From Steroidobacter gossypii (GTDB lineage: Bacteria; Pseudomonadota; Gammaproteobacteria; Steroidobacterales; Steroidobacteraceae), in NCBI RefSeq assembly GCF_016801985.1, contig NZ_JAEVLS010000001.1, positions 1,116,001 to 1,180,000 of the forward strand: 64,000 nucleotides of DNA, in the 5' to 3' direction. Of the stretch, positions 1-8,197 are shown piece by piece; within the stretch, counting starts at the first letter, position 1; each line of letters starts with the position of its first letter. Below the pieces are notes generated by a model that made no database searches, was not told the DNA's origin, and saw only the letters and a program-made list of their open reading frames with translations. A program made the position numbers and the translations under genes.

Positions 1-369
1 GGGATCGCGCGCTTCGAGCTTGCGACCGTCGACGGCGCTGAACACCAGGCCCATGCCGCCCTTGCCCAGCAATTGCTCCAGCACAAAGCGTTGCTTGATC
101 ACCGCGCCGGGCGCCAAGGCCACCGGGTGATGTGCTTCCTGCTCGGTCCAATGGCTCGATCGTTGCTCGGGTACGCGCTCGGGCGCCTGGAGCGTAGGTG
201 CAGAAGCGGCGTTCAGATCTTGGATCGGCCGGCCAGCTTTGAGTGTCGGCGCCGCAGCCTCCGGCTCCGGACGCACTAACGTACGCAGCTCAGTACCGGA
301 ACGTTGCAAGGTCCCGTCGGTTGCGGCTGCGGAGCGCAACCTGGTTTGTTCTTCTTCCGTGGGTTTCAT
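1..369 (-). CDS. Serine/threonine protein kinase, N-terminal part (runs off the left edge)
   Basis: The minus strand reads an open frame from an ATG at 369 to the window edge, about 123 residues. A hydrophilic, Ala/Glu-rich N-terminus of roughly 80 residues precedes the start of a Hanks-type kinase domain. The glycine-rich ATP loop is visible as LLGKGGMGLVFSAVD, preceded by the usual 'KQRFVLEQ' entry strand. The catalytic loop lies outside the window. It starts 19 bp after the stop of a PP2C phosphatase and follows an FHA protein of the TagH type, so it is probably the kinase of the threonine-phosphorylation switch (PpkA-PppA-Fha) that controls assembly of type VI secretion systems. The family call is firm; the T6SS role is inferred from the neighbours. 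Confidence 0.85.
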   Translation of the reverse strand, partial: MKPTEEEQTRLRSAAATDGTLQRSGTELRTLVRPEPEAAAPTLKAGRPIQDLNAASAPTLQAPERVPEQRSSHWTEQEAHHPVALAPGAVIKQRFVLEQLLGKGGMGLVFSAVDGRKLEARDP

Positions 370-388
370 ACCGCCCCGGCCCGGCCGA

Positions 389-1117
389 TCATCGGGCTTC
401 CACAATCACCACTGTTACGTTGTCACGCGCGCCCGCTCGTAGCGTGGCATCGATCAGCGCACGGGCGCTGGACTGCACATCTCCGGTGGACAGAGCTGCC
501 GCGATCTGCGCGTCATTCAACTCGCGCGTGAGTCCATCGGAGCACAGCAGATAACGATCGCCTACTCGCACCCTATCCTTGCGAATGTCCAGAGTCAGCG
601 CACTTTCTCCGCCCACCGCGCGGGTGATGGCATGGTCGGCTTCTTCATCGGCCTGTTGAAGGTTCAGCTCGGCGGCCCAGGTATGGTCGGTGGTCAGCTG
701 GCTCAGCTGGCCCTGACGCCAGCGATACACCCGACTGTCGCCGGCCCACAGCATCGCGCACTCGTCGCGCCGGGCCACCATGACAACCACCGTGCTGCCG
801 CTGACGATGGGATTGATCGGTCGGATCGAGGCTTCGTACAAGCGCCGGTTCACTTCGCTCATGCGCTGACGGATCACGCTGACCGCCTGGTCGAGCGAGC
901 CTTCGGCGCTCAAGCGCTGCAGGCCCTGGCAGACCATGCGACTGGCGACGTCGCCATCGCGATAGCCGCCCATGCCGTCGGCCACGGCCCAGACGCCTAC
1001 CTCGCCAAGCTCGACGAACGCATCCTGATTGGTGGGCCGCAGCCGCCCCACATCGGTCAGACCTGCGGATACGAAAACCGGGGCCTGCCTGTCCAACACC
1101 TGCAATGTTTCATCCAT
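389..1117 (-). CDS. pppA: PP2C-family protein phosphatase, PppA-like (T6SS-associated)
   Basis: A 242-residue protein whose length and layout match PppA, the phosphatase that removes the activating phosphothreonine from T6SS Fha proteins. PP2C metal-binding motifs are present: 'GLTDVGRLRPTNQDA' at the N-terminus, 'VADGMGG' near residue 45, 'WAGDSRVYRW' near 125, 'LLCSDGLTRELND' and a C-terminal 'ARDNVTVVIVEA'. There is no signal peptide or membrane segment, so it is cytosolic and Mn/Mg dependent. The ATG at 1117 lies 6 bp after the TagH-like gene and the kinase follows 19 bp downstream, so the three genes form one operon. The phosphatase fold is certain; assignment to the T6SS branch rests on the operon. 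Confidence 0.88.
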   Translation of the reverse strand: MDETLQVLDRQAPVFVSAGLTDVGRLRPTNQDAFVELGEVGVWAVADGMGGYRDGDVASRMVCQGLQRLSAEGSLDQAVSVIRQRMSEVNRRLYEASIRPINPIVSGSTVVVMVARRDECAMLWAGDSRVYRWRQGQLSQLTTDHTWAAELNLQQADEEADHAITRAVGGESALTLDIRKDRVRVGDRYLLCSDGLTRELNDAQIAAALSTGDVQSSARALIDATLRAGARDNVTVVIVEAR

Positions 1118-1123
1118 GAATGA

Positions 1124-2494
1124 CTATCCTGCCGGGCGGCTGGCTTTGTTCAGCCGCTCCAGATGTTCCTCGTAAGCGCGGGCGAACGCATCCCCGAACA
1201 GGGTGCGAAAGCCCGTTTCGGCATCCTTGACCAGCTCGCCGTACTTGTCACGGTACAGATCCCAATAACGCAACTTGGCCGGCACCCCCAGGATCGAGCC
1301 TTTCATCTGGCGATCGAACTCCTCCTGCATGCGCTGCGGATCGAACTGCGCCAGCATGGACTCGAACGCCAGGCGCATCGCGGCCAGGAACGCCGCCTGG
1401 TGATCGCGCACATCCCGAAACGCATCCTCCATGGCGCCGTCCGGCGATAGGTAGGCGGAATTGCGCTTGACCAGCAGGTTATGAAACGCGTCGTCGACGT
1501 TGGCCGAGAACTTCAGGGGATTGTTGTCGGTGGGCTTGAAGCTGGTGCCCCGCATGCGCATGTCGTCTTTCATACGCTCGCGGGTACGCAATGCTTCCAT
1601 GACGCCGCCCACCGAAATGCGCAGCATCTCGCCTAGAGTGCGCGCAATTTCGCTGCTCGGGTCGAGGCCTTCGATGCCCGCCGCTGCCAACAGTGTTTGC
1701 AGCTGAGAGTCGGCGGCGGCTGACGCGCGTGGTTCCGATCGCTGGATTGGCTCCAGTTTGGTGCGGACCGCGGGAATATTCGGAACGGCTTTGGGTGGAG
1801 GCGGCGCTGGCCGTCGCGCCTCCGGACGTGGCAGTGGAACGGCGACCGTGGACTTCACAACCTCGGGCTTGAGGCGCGCAGTCGCCGGTTTCCTGGGCGA
1901 CATGTCCGCGACTCCGTACCATTCGGTACCGGCATCGTCCTCATCCAGTTCCTCGTCGGCCTGCTCTTGGTCATCATCGTCGGCTGGCACGGGCAAGTCC
2001 TGGGCAACCGTGCTGTCGTCCTTGTTCAGCACGACCGGTTTGAGCACGGCCAGGTTTTCGGTTCTGTCGTCGGCGGCGACTGGTGTGGGCGCGGCCGCGC
2101 GGGGAACGGCGGCGGTCAGCTTCGGGCTGCTGCTCTTCAAGCCGCCGAACGGATCGTTGCGACGCTCGGGATCAGCATCGTTCTGGATGGAAACATTGAT
2201 CTGGTAGGCGTCGATGTACAGCAAATCGCCATCGCGCAATTGCTGCGGTTGCCCACGCGTCAGCCGCTGGTCCGGAGAATTGATGAACACGCCGTTGGTG
2301 CTGGTGTCCTCGACGAAAAACTTGCCGTTGACGTAGCGGATCAGCGCATGCCGACCGGATACATACGGATCGGGAAACACCCAGTCGTTGTCCGGCAGCC
2401 GGCCGATGGTGCCGCCGATGGCCTTGAAGGCCTTGCGCGCGCCAGCGCCCATTTCCTGAGCCTGCGGGCCGGTGACTTCCAAGGTGAGAATCAT
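1124..2494 (-). CDS. tagH: Type VI secretion system-associated FHA domain protein TagH
   Basis: About 456 residues. An N-terminal FHA phosphothreonine-binding domain (roughly residues 1-105) shows the hallmark 'GRLPDNDWVFPDPYVSGRHA' and 'EDTSTNGVFIN'. A long low-complexity linker rich in Pro, Asp and Glu follows (about 125-270). The C-terminal 180 residues match the conserved TagH/ImpI domain: 'LLAAAGIEGLDPSSEIARTLGEMLRI', then 'NPLKF' and a final helical block ending 'FARAYEEHLERLN'. The internal ATG at 2494 is preferred because it begins directly at the FHA fold (MILTLEV); a longer reading from 2536 adds 14 residues with no domain. In characterised T6SSs the FHA protein is phosphorylated by the kinase and triggers sheath assembly. 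The remaining T6SS genes would lie left of the window. Confidence 0.9.
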   Translation of the reverse strand: MILTLEVTGPQAQEMGAGARKAFKAIGGTIGRLPDNDWVFPDPYVSGRHALIRYVNGKFFVEDTSTNGVFINSPDQRLTRGQPQQLRDGDLLYIDAYQINVSIQNDADPERRNDPFGGLKSSSPKLTAAVPRAAAPTPVAADDRTENLAVLKPVVLNKDDSTVAQDLPVPADDDDQEQADEELDEDDAGTEWYGVADMSPRKPATARLKPEVVKSTVAVPLPRPEARRPAPPPPKAVPNIPAVRTKLEPIQRSEPRASAAADSQLQTLLAAAGIEGLDPSSEIARTLGEMLRISVGGVMEALRTRERMKDDMRMRGTSFKPTDNNPLKFSANVDDAFHNLLVKRNSAYLSPDGAMEDAFRDVRDHQAAFLAAMRLAFESMLAQFDPQRMQEEFDRQMKGSILGVPAKLRYWDLYRDKYGELVKDAETGFRTLFGDAFARAYEEHLERLNKASRPAG

Positions 2495-2648
2495 GCCAAT
2501 CCGCCAGTCCCAGATCGCCAGTCGATGAATGCCCAATGCGGGAATACTATTCTCATCGTGCCGTCTCCGCGGCCCGTCCCGGAACGTACCGGTCCGGCAT
2601 TACACCAGCGAAAGCTAGCATCGCAGTATCGGCCAGAGGTCTGCAAGA

Positions 2649-3278
2649 ATGACGCGCATCCGCCCGCACTCCCCCGACAAAACAATCGCTTCCCCGCTCG
2701 CCGCGCTCATGCAGCGCTGCGCACGCCGCTTTCCCGGCCTGCTATTCGGCATCGCCTGGCTGTGGATGGGCCAGGCCGCGCACGCCGCCGAGCCGCAGGT
2801 GACGGAAGGATTCATCAACGCGGCAACGCCTGAAGTGTGGCGCATCTTCACCACCGCCGAAGGTTACAAACAGATGGGGGTGGCGCACGCCGAGGTCGAT
2901 CTGAAGATCGGCGGGACCATTCGCACCCATTACGATCCCAAGGGACAGCTGGGCGACCCCAGAACTATCGTCAACGAAATCCTGGCCTATGAGCCGGAGC
3001 GCATGCTGGCCACGCGCGTCAAGCAGGCTCCGGCGGACTTCCCCTATCCGGACGCGATCGCCGGCACCTGGAATGTGATTTATCTGACCCCGGCTGGGGA
3101 CAACATGACCCAGGTACGCATCATCGGCCTGGGCTACACCGACGAGCCGCAGTCGGTGGCGATGCGCAAGTTCTTCGCCGAGGGCAACCGCTGGACCCTG
3201 GACCACATCGCCAAGGGCTACTGGCCGAAGTGCGCCAAGTGCGTGGCGGATGAGGCCGCCGCCGAGGCCGCGCGCTAG
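2649..3278 (+). CDS. Secreted SRPBCC (START-like) family protein
   Basis: 209 residues. A basic N-terminus followed by a hydrophobic segment (FPGLLFGIAWLWMGQAAHAAE) forms a Sec signal peptide with a cleavage site after AHA, near residue 40, so the product is periplasmic. The mature part resembles the SRPBCC/AHSA1-type ligand-binding fold: 'VTEGFINAATPEVWRIFTTAEGYKQMGVAHAEVDLKIGG' opens the domain, a Gly/Asp-rich beta region follows, and a C-terminal helix carries 'LDHIAKGYW'. A terminal Cys pair (KCAKC) is unusual and may bind metal or form a disulfide. It is divergent from tagH across a 154-bp gap. The ligand cannot be told from the sequence. Confidence 0.75.
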   Translation: MTRIRPHSPDKTIASPLAALMQRCARRFPGLLFGIAWLWMGQAAHAAEPQVTEGFINAATPEVWRIFTTAEGYKQMGVAHAEVDLKIGGTIRTHYDPKGQLGDPRTIVNEILAYEPERMLATRVKQAPADFPYPDAIAGTWNVIYLTPAGDNMTQVRIIGLGYTDEPQSVAMRKFFAEGNRWTLDHIAKGYWPKCAKCVADEAAAEAAR

Positions 3279-3284
3279 ATCGAC

Positions 3285-3388
3285 GCCACCCGGGTACATG
3301 GATGTGCCCCGCGCCGCAGGCGGCGGGACGCAAAGTCGCGTCTTTTGCCGGCCCGCACGAGGGTCGTCGCAGGATGCCCGCTCCCGAG
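3285..3388 (+). repeat. Dispersed ~100-bp intergenic repeat, copy A
   Basis: This stretch begins with GCCACCCGGGTACATGGA, which holds the palindrome GGGTACATGGATGT-CCC, continues through an inverted GCCGC/GCGGC core and ends with GCAGGATGCCCGCTCCCGAG. The same order of blocks is found at 28055-28166 on the opposite strand and, less well conserved, at 13965-14054. All three copies lie immediately beside gene ends in otherwise non-coding gaps. The structure resembles REP/BIME-type mobile intergenic repeats. Confidence 0.75.
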
Positions 3389-3503
3389 CATCAATTAAGT
3401 GTGATGTGGGTCTCGTTACTGTTGGATTTTGCGGACTCGGGCGACATATTCGCCGACACCTTTGGGTTACCCTCCGGCCGCGTTATGGCAATCGGGCAGC
3501 CGG

Positions 3504-4286
3504 ATGGACCGCAAGTACATCGAGAGTGAGCACATCGTCGATCGCTATCTGTCCGGCGATCTGACGGTGCGCGAAGCGCGCGACTTCGAAAAATTCTGTC
3601 TCGACAATCCCGCCTACCTGCAGGCGCTGCCGATTCCGGTGCGCTTGAAAACGCGGCTGGCGCGCCGGCCCGTGGAGGGCAGCGAAACCGGCGTGTTCGA
3701 AGCCATTCCCTCCAGCACCACGCGGGCTGCGCTGGAAGTGGTCGAGGACGAGGACTTCGATCCGGATGAACCCGATGAAGAGCCGCGCTGGAAGAACCTC
3801 GGCGCCGGCCTCAATCGGGTGGTGGTGCTGACGCTGCTGGTCGGGTTGGCCGGTGCGATCGCCGCCGCCGTGGTGTTCAAACTGCAGGCCAGCTCGCTGG
3901 CCGAACAGCTGCAGGATACGGCCCAGGAAATGACGGCCACGCAGCTGCAGCCGCCCGGCAGCGTGCAGCGTTACAAGCTGCAAATGGTGAAAGCCAAGCC
4001 CTCGCAGCCCACCTTCGCGCTAGGCTGGCTGACGCCGCCCCAACTGCTCGACATCAGCATCGATGCTTCGGAAGGCCGGATCACTCAGTATCAGATCACC
4101 ATCGACAAGAGCGATGGCGTAAGAGTGATGCAGATCAAGCGCATCATGCGCGACTCCAACAAGGAAGTGCGCTTCACCCTGAACTCGTCCGCGTTCGGCC
4201 CCGGCAACTATCTCGTCAAGGTCGATGGCTATAACTGGCGCGGCCAGACTCAGGAAGTGGGTTGGATGATGCTCGGGCTGGAGTAG
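3504..4286 (+). CDS. Single-pass membrane protein of unknown function, anti-sigma-factor-like architecture
   Basis: 260 residues from the ATG at 3504. An upstream in-frame ATG at 3429 would only add repeat-derived sequence. The N-terminal 45 residues ('IESEHIVDRYLSGDLTVREARDFEKFCLDNPAYLQ') resemble the helical anti-sigma domain of zinc-finger anti-sigma factors but lack the His-x3-Cys-x2-Cys zinc ligands. An acidic stretch precedes one transmembrane helix (about residues 112-134, VVVLTLLVGLAGAIAAAVVF). The C-terminal periplasmic part ends in a beta-rich region ('FGPGNYLVKVDGYNWRGQ') that looks like an immunoglobulin-type or carbohydrate-binding fold. It is convergent with the ABC permease gene, 3 bp apart. 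No function can be assigned. Confidence 0.7.
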   Translation: MDRKYIESEHIVDRYLSGDLTVREARDFEKFCLDNPAYLQALPIPVRLKTRLARRPVEGSETGVFEAIPSSTTRAALEVVEDEDFDPDEPDEEPRWKNLGAGLNRVVVLTLLVGLAGAIAAAVVFKLQASSLAEQLQDTAQEMTATQLQPPGSVQRYKLQMVKAKPSQPTFALGWLTPPQLLDISIDASEGRITQYQITIDKSDGVRVMQIKRIMRDSNKEVRFTLNSSAFGPGNYLVKVDGYNWRGQTQEVGWMMLGLE

Positions 4287-4289
4287 GCA

Positions 4290-6779
4290 TCATCCGCCGC
4301 GGAGCGTGGCGACCGGCGGGTGATTCACGACCGAACGGGTCGCCAGCGTACCGCTGATGCCGACCAGCGCCGCGCCCGCTACCAGACCCACGACCCACAC
4401 AGTGATGTCGAACGTGTAGTCGAGATTGAACAGCCTGGTCGCGAGGAAATATCCCGCTGCAGTCGCGCCAATGGCGGCGAGCGTGCCCGACAAGAGTCCG
4501 AGCGTCGTGAATTCCGCAGCCACTCCTTGCAATACGACGCGCCGGCTCGCACCCAGTGTTCTCAACATCGCGCTCTCATAACGTCGCTCGTCGCGAGTTG
4601 CCTGGATCGCGGCCAGCAGCACGGTGACGCCGGCCAGCAGGGTAAAACCGAAAACATACTGCACAGCCAGCGAAGCCTTATCCATCACACCGCGCACCTG
4701 GGTGAGAATCGCCTCGAGATCGATGGCCGTGACCTCCGGGAACTTGCGCACGAAGTCCAGCAACAACGGCCGCTGCTCGCGAGGAATGTGCACACTGGTG
4801 ATGTAAGTGCCGGTGCTGTCGTTCAACGTGCCCGGCGAGAACACCATGAAAAAGTTGGGCCGGAACGAGTCCCATTGGACTTCACGGAAGCTGCTGACCT
4901 TGGCGGTGATGATTTCGCCAGCCACGTCGTAGGTGATCTCGTCGCCGATCTTCAGATCGAGCGCCTCGGCCAGCTCGATCTCCACCGACACGCGCGGGCC
5001 GCCGCCATCGTTGGCATTCCACCATTCGCCGGCCACCAGTTTGTTGTCCTCCTGCATGGTGTCGGCCCAGGTGAGATTGGCTTCGCGATCCAGGAAATCG
5101 CGACCGCGATCGCTCTGCAGGCTCAACTCGCCGGCCGGAGTGCCGCCGATCTTCACCAGCCGCGCGCGAATCATCGGCACCAGCTGCGGCGGCGTCACCG
5201 CATGCTCGGCGAAGAACTCACGAATCTGCCCGGTCTGGTCCGGACGGATATTGATCATGAAATGATTCGGGGCGTTCTCCGGCAGGCTGGCGCGCCATTC
5301 CTGCATGAGATCGTTGCGGACCACGGCCAGCAACAGCAACACCATCAGCCCAAGGCCGAATGCGACGATCTGAATGACACTGTCACGACCGCGACGCGCG
5401 ATGTTCGCCATGCCGTAGCGCCATGACACGCCAACGCTGCCGCGCAGGCTGCTCAAGGCGCGCACCAGGACCCAGCCTGCCAGCATCAGCACTGCGAAAG
5501 TCGCGAACGTGCCGCCGAATACATACAACAGCAGATCCGCATCGCGAACCAGCCAGCCGAGCAGAGCGATCAATGCCGCGAGAGCGGTTCCATAAACGGT
5601 GACGTACTTCAGCGGTGGCGGCTCCAGATTTCGACGCAGCACGCGCGCCGGGGGGACATAGCGCAGCTGTAACAAGGGCGGCAGCGCGAAGCCGATCAGA
5701 ATGAGCACGGCAGTGACGATGCCCAAGCCGCCAGCACTCCACGATGGCGAAGGCAATTCGCCGCGGACCAGATCTTTCAGCAGAAATGCAATGCCTTCCT
5801 GCGCGGCGTATCCGATCGCCGCGCCGATCACGCCAGCGAGCAAGCCAATCATCAGCAACTCGAGCACGCTGATCGCCAGCACCAGTCGTTGGGGTGCGCC
5901 CATGCTTTTCATCAGCGCGACTGTGTCGAGATGTCGAGCGACGTAGCGACGTGCGGAGATAGCCACCGCGATGGCGGCCAGCAAGATGGTCACGAGCGCC
6001 GCCAGATTCAAAAATCGGCCGGCGCGATCGATCGCGGAACGGATTTGCGGGCTGGCGTCGGCGAGATCGACGATGCGCTGGCCCGGCTTTTTGATGGCAG
6101 TGAGCCGTTCCTTGAAAGCCGCGATTGCCTGCTGCTCGCCCGCGAATAGCGCGTAGTGAGAGATGCGGCTGCCCTGCTGTGCCAGACCGGTGGCGGGCAC
6201 TTCGTCGAGACGCATCAGCAAGGTGGGCGCGAGATCGACGAACTGCGAACCTTGATCGGGCCGATAGTCGAGCACGCGCGTGGCGGTCAGCTCGGCGGAG
6301 CCGACGCGAATCGTGTCGCCCACTTTGGCGCCCAGCTGCGCGAACAGGCGCGCTTCCAGCCACGCTTCGCCGGGGCCGGGGATGGTTTGTGTCTCCTGCG
6401 CCGGCCCGAATGGCACGTCGGCCACTTTGAGTCGCCCGCGCAAAGGGTACGTTTCCGATACGGCGCGAATGGCCGTCAGCGCACTGTCATCGCCGTTGAA
6501 TACGACGCTCGGGAAATTGGACAGCTCGGCGGTTCGCAGGCCGGCATCCTTGGCCATCTGGAAATATTCAGGATCCAGCGGGGAACGTGACTGCAGGCGC
6601 AGATCGGCAGCAAGCACTTCGCCCGCCTGTTGATCGACTGCGAGACTGACACGACTGGTGAAAAAGCCGACTGCCGTCAAGGCGGAAACCGCGACCAGCA
6701 ATGCGAGCATCAAAACTCGCAGCTCGCCGGATTTTCCGTCGCGCGCCAGCGCGAGAAGAGCTAGCCGTAGTGCTTTCAT
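4290..6779 (-). CDS. ybbP: ABC transporter permease, YbbP family (double FtsX)
   Basis: 829 residues. N-terminal transmembrane helix (RVLMLALLVAVSALTAVGFFTS), a large periplasmic domain, three helices with the first FtsX motif near residues 260-360, further helices at about 390-440, a second periplasmic domain, and a C-terminal FtsX module (FGFTLLAGVTVLLAAIQATRDERRYE...LRTLGAS). This duplicated MacB-like layout is that of YbbP, the permease partner of YbbA. The start codon overlaps the stop of the ATPase gene as ATGA, so the subunits are translationally coupled. YbbAP pairs usually sit beside tesA, as here, and are thought to extrude hydrophobic substrates from the membrane; the exact substrate is not established. 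Confidence 0.92.
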   Translation of the reverse strand: MKALRLALLALARDGKSGELRVLMLALLVAVSALTAVGFFTSRVSLAVDQQAGEVLAADLRLQSRSPLDPEYFQMAKDAGLRTAELSNFPSVVFNGDDSALTAIRAVSETYPLRGRLKVADVPFGPAQETQTIPGPGEAWLEARLFAQLGAKVGDTIRVGSAELTATRVLDYRPDQGSQFVDLAPTLLMRLDEVPATGLAQQGSRISHYALFAGEQQAIAAFKERLTAIKKPGQRIVDLADASPQIRSAIDRAGRFLNLAALVTILLAAIAVAISARRYVARHLDTVALMKSMGAPQRLVLAISVLELLMIGLLAGVIGAAIGYAAQEGIAFLLKDLVRGELPSPSWSAGGLGIVTAVLILIGFALPPLLQLRYVPPARVLRRNLEPPPLKYVTVYGTALAALIALLGWLVRDADLLLYVFGGTFATFAVLMLAGWVLVRALSSLRGSVGVSWRYGMANIARRGRDSVIQIVAFGLGLMVLLLLAVVRNDLMQEWRASLPENAPNHFMINIRPDQTGQIREFFAEHAVTPPQLVPMIRARLVKIGGTPAGELSLQSDRGRDFLDREANLTWADTMQEDNKLVAGEWWNANDGGGPRVSVEIELAEALDLKIGDEITYDVAGEIITAKVSSFREVQWDSFRPNFFMVFSPGTLNDSTGTYITSVHIPREQRPLLLDFVRKFPEVTAIDLEAILTQVRGVMDKASLAVQYVFGFTLLAGVTVLLAAIQATRDERRYESAMLRTLGASRRVVLQGVAAEFTTLGLLSGTLAAIGATAAGYFLATRLFNLDYTFDITVWVVGLVAGAALVGISGTLATRSVVNHPPVATLRGG

Positions 6780-7453
6780 GCGGCAACCTTTCCGGCGTCA
6801 ATGCGAATCGTGCGTCCGCATCGCTGCGCAATCGCGTTGTCGTGAGTGACCATCACTAGGGTGGTCTGCGTGGCGCGGTTCAGTTCGAACAGCAATTCGA
6901 TGATGCGCTCGCCGGTGACGGAATCGAGATTGCCGGTGGGCTCATCGGCGAACAACAACGCCGGCCGCGTAACGAATGCTCGTGCAATTGCGACACGCTG
7001 CTGCTCGCCGCCAGAAAGTTGGCGCGGATAATGTTCGAGCCGCGGCGCCAAGCCCACTTTCGCCAGCACTTCGGCCGCCGCGTCACGCGCGCCCGGTTTG
7101 CCCGCCAGTTCCAGCGGCAGCATGACGTTTTCGATCGCAGTGAGCGAGGGCACCAGATGGAAACTCTGGAACACGAAACCGACGTGCTTGGCGCGCACCG
7201 CGGCGCGGCCATCTTCATCCAGCGCGGTGAGCTCCGAACCGTTCAGCCAGATGCGGCCCTCGCTCGGCTCGTCCAATCCGGCAAGCAACGCCAGCAACGT
7301 GGACTTGCCGGCACCCGAGGCGCCGATGATGGCCACGGTCTCACCTGCGTGAATGCTCAGATCGACCGCGGCCAGGATGGTCAGCGTTCCCTCCGGACTG
7401 CTAACCTGCTTGCTGATTTTTTCGGCTTTGAGGACCGTTGGCGCAATGCTCAT
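6776..7453 (-). CDS. ybbA: ABC transporter ATP-binding protein, YbbA family
   Basis: About 225 residues from the ATG at 7453; a start at 7483 adds ten Asp/Pro-rich residues and would run further into the divergent gene. All ATPase motifs are present: Walker A GASGAGKSTLLALLAG, Q-loop 'VGFVFQSFHLVPSLTAIENVMLPLEL', signature LSGGEQQRVAIARAF, Walker B ALLFADEPTGNLD and the H-loop 'LVMVTHD'. This is the MacB/LolD subclass, which serves FtsX-type permeases. Its stop overlaps the start of ybbP by ATGA. Divergent to tesA, an arrangement kept across many proteobacteria. Confidence 0.93.
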   Translation of the reverse strand: MSIAPTVLKAEKISKQVSSPEGTLTILAAVDLSIHAGETVAIIGASGAGKSTLLALLAGLDEPSEGRIWLNGSELTALDEDGRAAVRAKHVGFVFQSFHLVPSLTAIENVMLPLELAGKPGARDAAAEVLAKVGLAPRLEHYPRQLSGGEQQRVAIARAFVTRPALLFADEPTGNLDSVTGERIIELLFELNRATQTTLVMVTHDNAIAQRCGRTIRIDAGKVAA

Positions 7454-7487
7454 GTCGAGGTCTGGATCTGGATCGTTGGGCAAGTGG

Positions 7488-8174
7488 GTGCGGGCGCTGG
7501 ACGCCGCAGTTTGTCAGCGCACACTTAGCGGAAACTTACGCGCAGCTGTCACGATCGGTTTCAGCTGGGTGCTGCTGAGCCTGGGACTGGCGCTGTCGGC
7601 AGCCACTCATGCCGCCAGCACGCCCAACACCATCCTGGTGCTCGGTGACAGCCTGAGCGCCGGTTTTGGCGTCAAAGTGGATGCCACCTGGGTGGCCTTG
7701 CTGGAACAGCGACTGGCCAGGCAAGGGTACGGGTACCGCGTAGTGAATGCCAGTATCAGCGGCGAAACCACCGGCGGTGCGCGCGGCCGGCTGCCGCGCG
7801 CGCTGGAACTGCACAAGCCGGCGGTGGTGGTGCTGGAACTGGGCGGCAACGATGGCCTGCGCGGCCTGCCGATCAAACAGGTGCGGAGCAATTTCGAGTA
7901 CATGATCGAAAAGTCTCGGGCGGCCCAGGCCCAGGTGGTGCTGGTGGGCATGCGCATGCCGCCGAACTACGGACCCGAATATGCCAACTCGTTCCACGCG
8001 CTGTACGGCGAGCTGGCGAAAAAATACGACCTGCCGCTGGTCGATTTCTTTCTGGACGGCGTGGCGCTGGATGACACGCTGATGCAGGACGACGGCATCC
8101 ATCCCAACGCCGCCGCCCAACCCAAATTGCTGGACAATCTGTGGCCGGCACTGAGCAAGGTACTCAAAAAATGA
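7488..8174 (+). CDS. tesA: Periplasmic SGNH-hydrolase, TesA-type arylesterase/thioesterase/lysophospholipase
   Basis: About 228 residues. SGNH/GDSL hydrolase: block I 'ILVLGDSLSAGFG' carries the nucleophilic Ser, block II Gly is in 'NASISGETTGG', block III 'LELGGNDGLRG' supplies Asn, and block V 'DDGIHPNAAAQ' supplies Asp and His. A signal peptide (FSWVLLSLGLALSAATHAA) precedes the domain, so the enzyme acts in the periplasm on acyl esters or thioesters. The start is uncertain: GTG at 7488 gives a normal signal peptide. An ATG at 7452 would overlap the divergent ybbA start, and a TTG at 7476 is also possible. fadD follows 23 bp downstream, so released fatty acids may be activated by the next product. 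Confidence 0.9.
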   Translation: MRALDAAVCQRTLSGNLRAAVTIGFSWVLLSLGLALSAATHAASTPNTILVLGDSLSAGFGVKVDATWVALLEQRLARQGYGYRVVNASISGETTGGARGRLPRALELHKPAVVVLELGGNDGLRGLPIKQVRSNFEYMIEKSRAAQAQVVLVGMRMPPNYGPEYANSFHALYGELAKKYDLPLVDFFLDGVALDDTLMQDDGIHPNAAAQPKLLDNLWPALSKVLKK

Positions 8175-8197
8175 ACGCAAGACCGCAGGAGGCGTCG

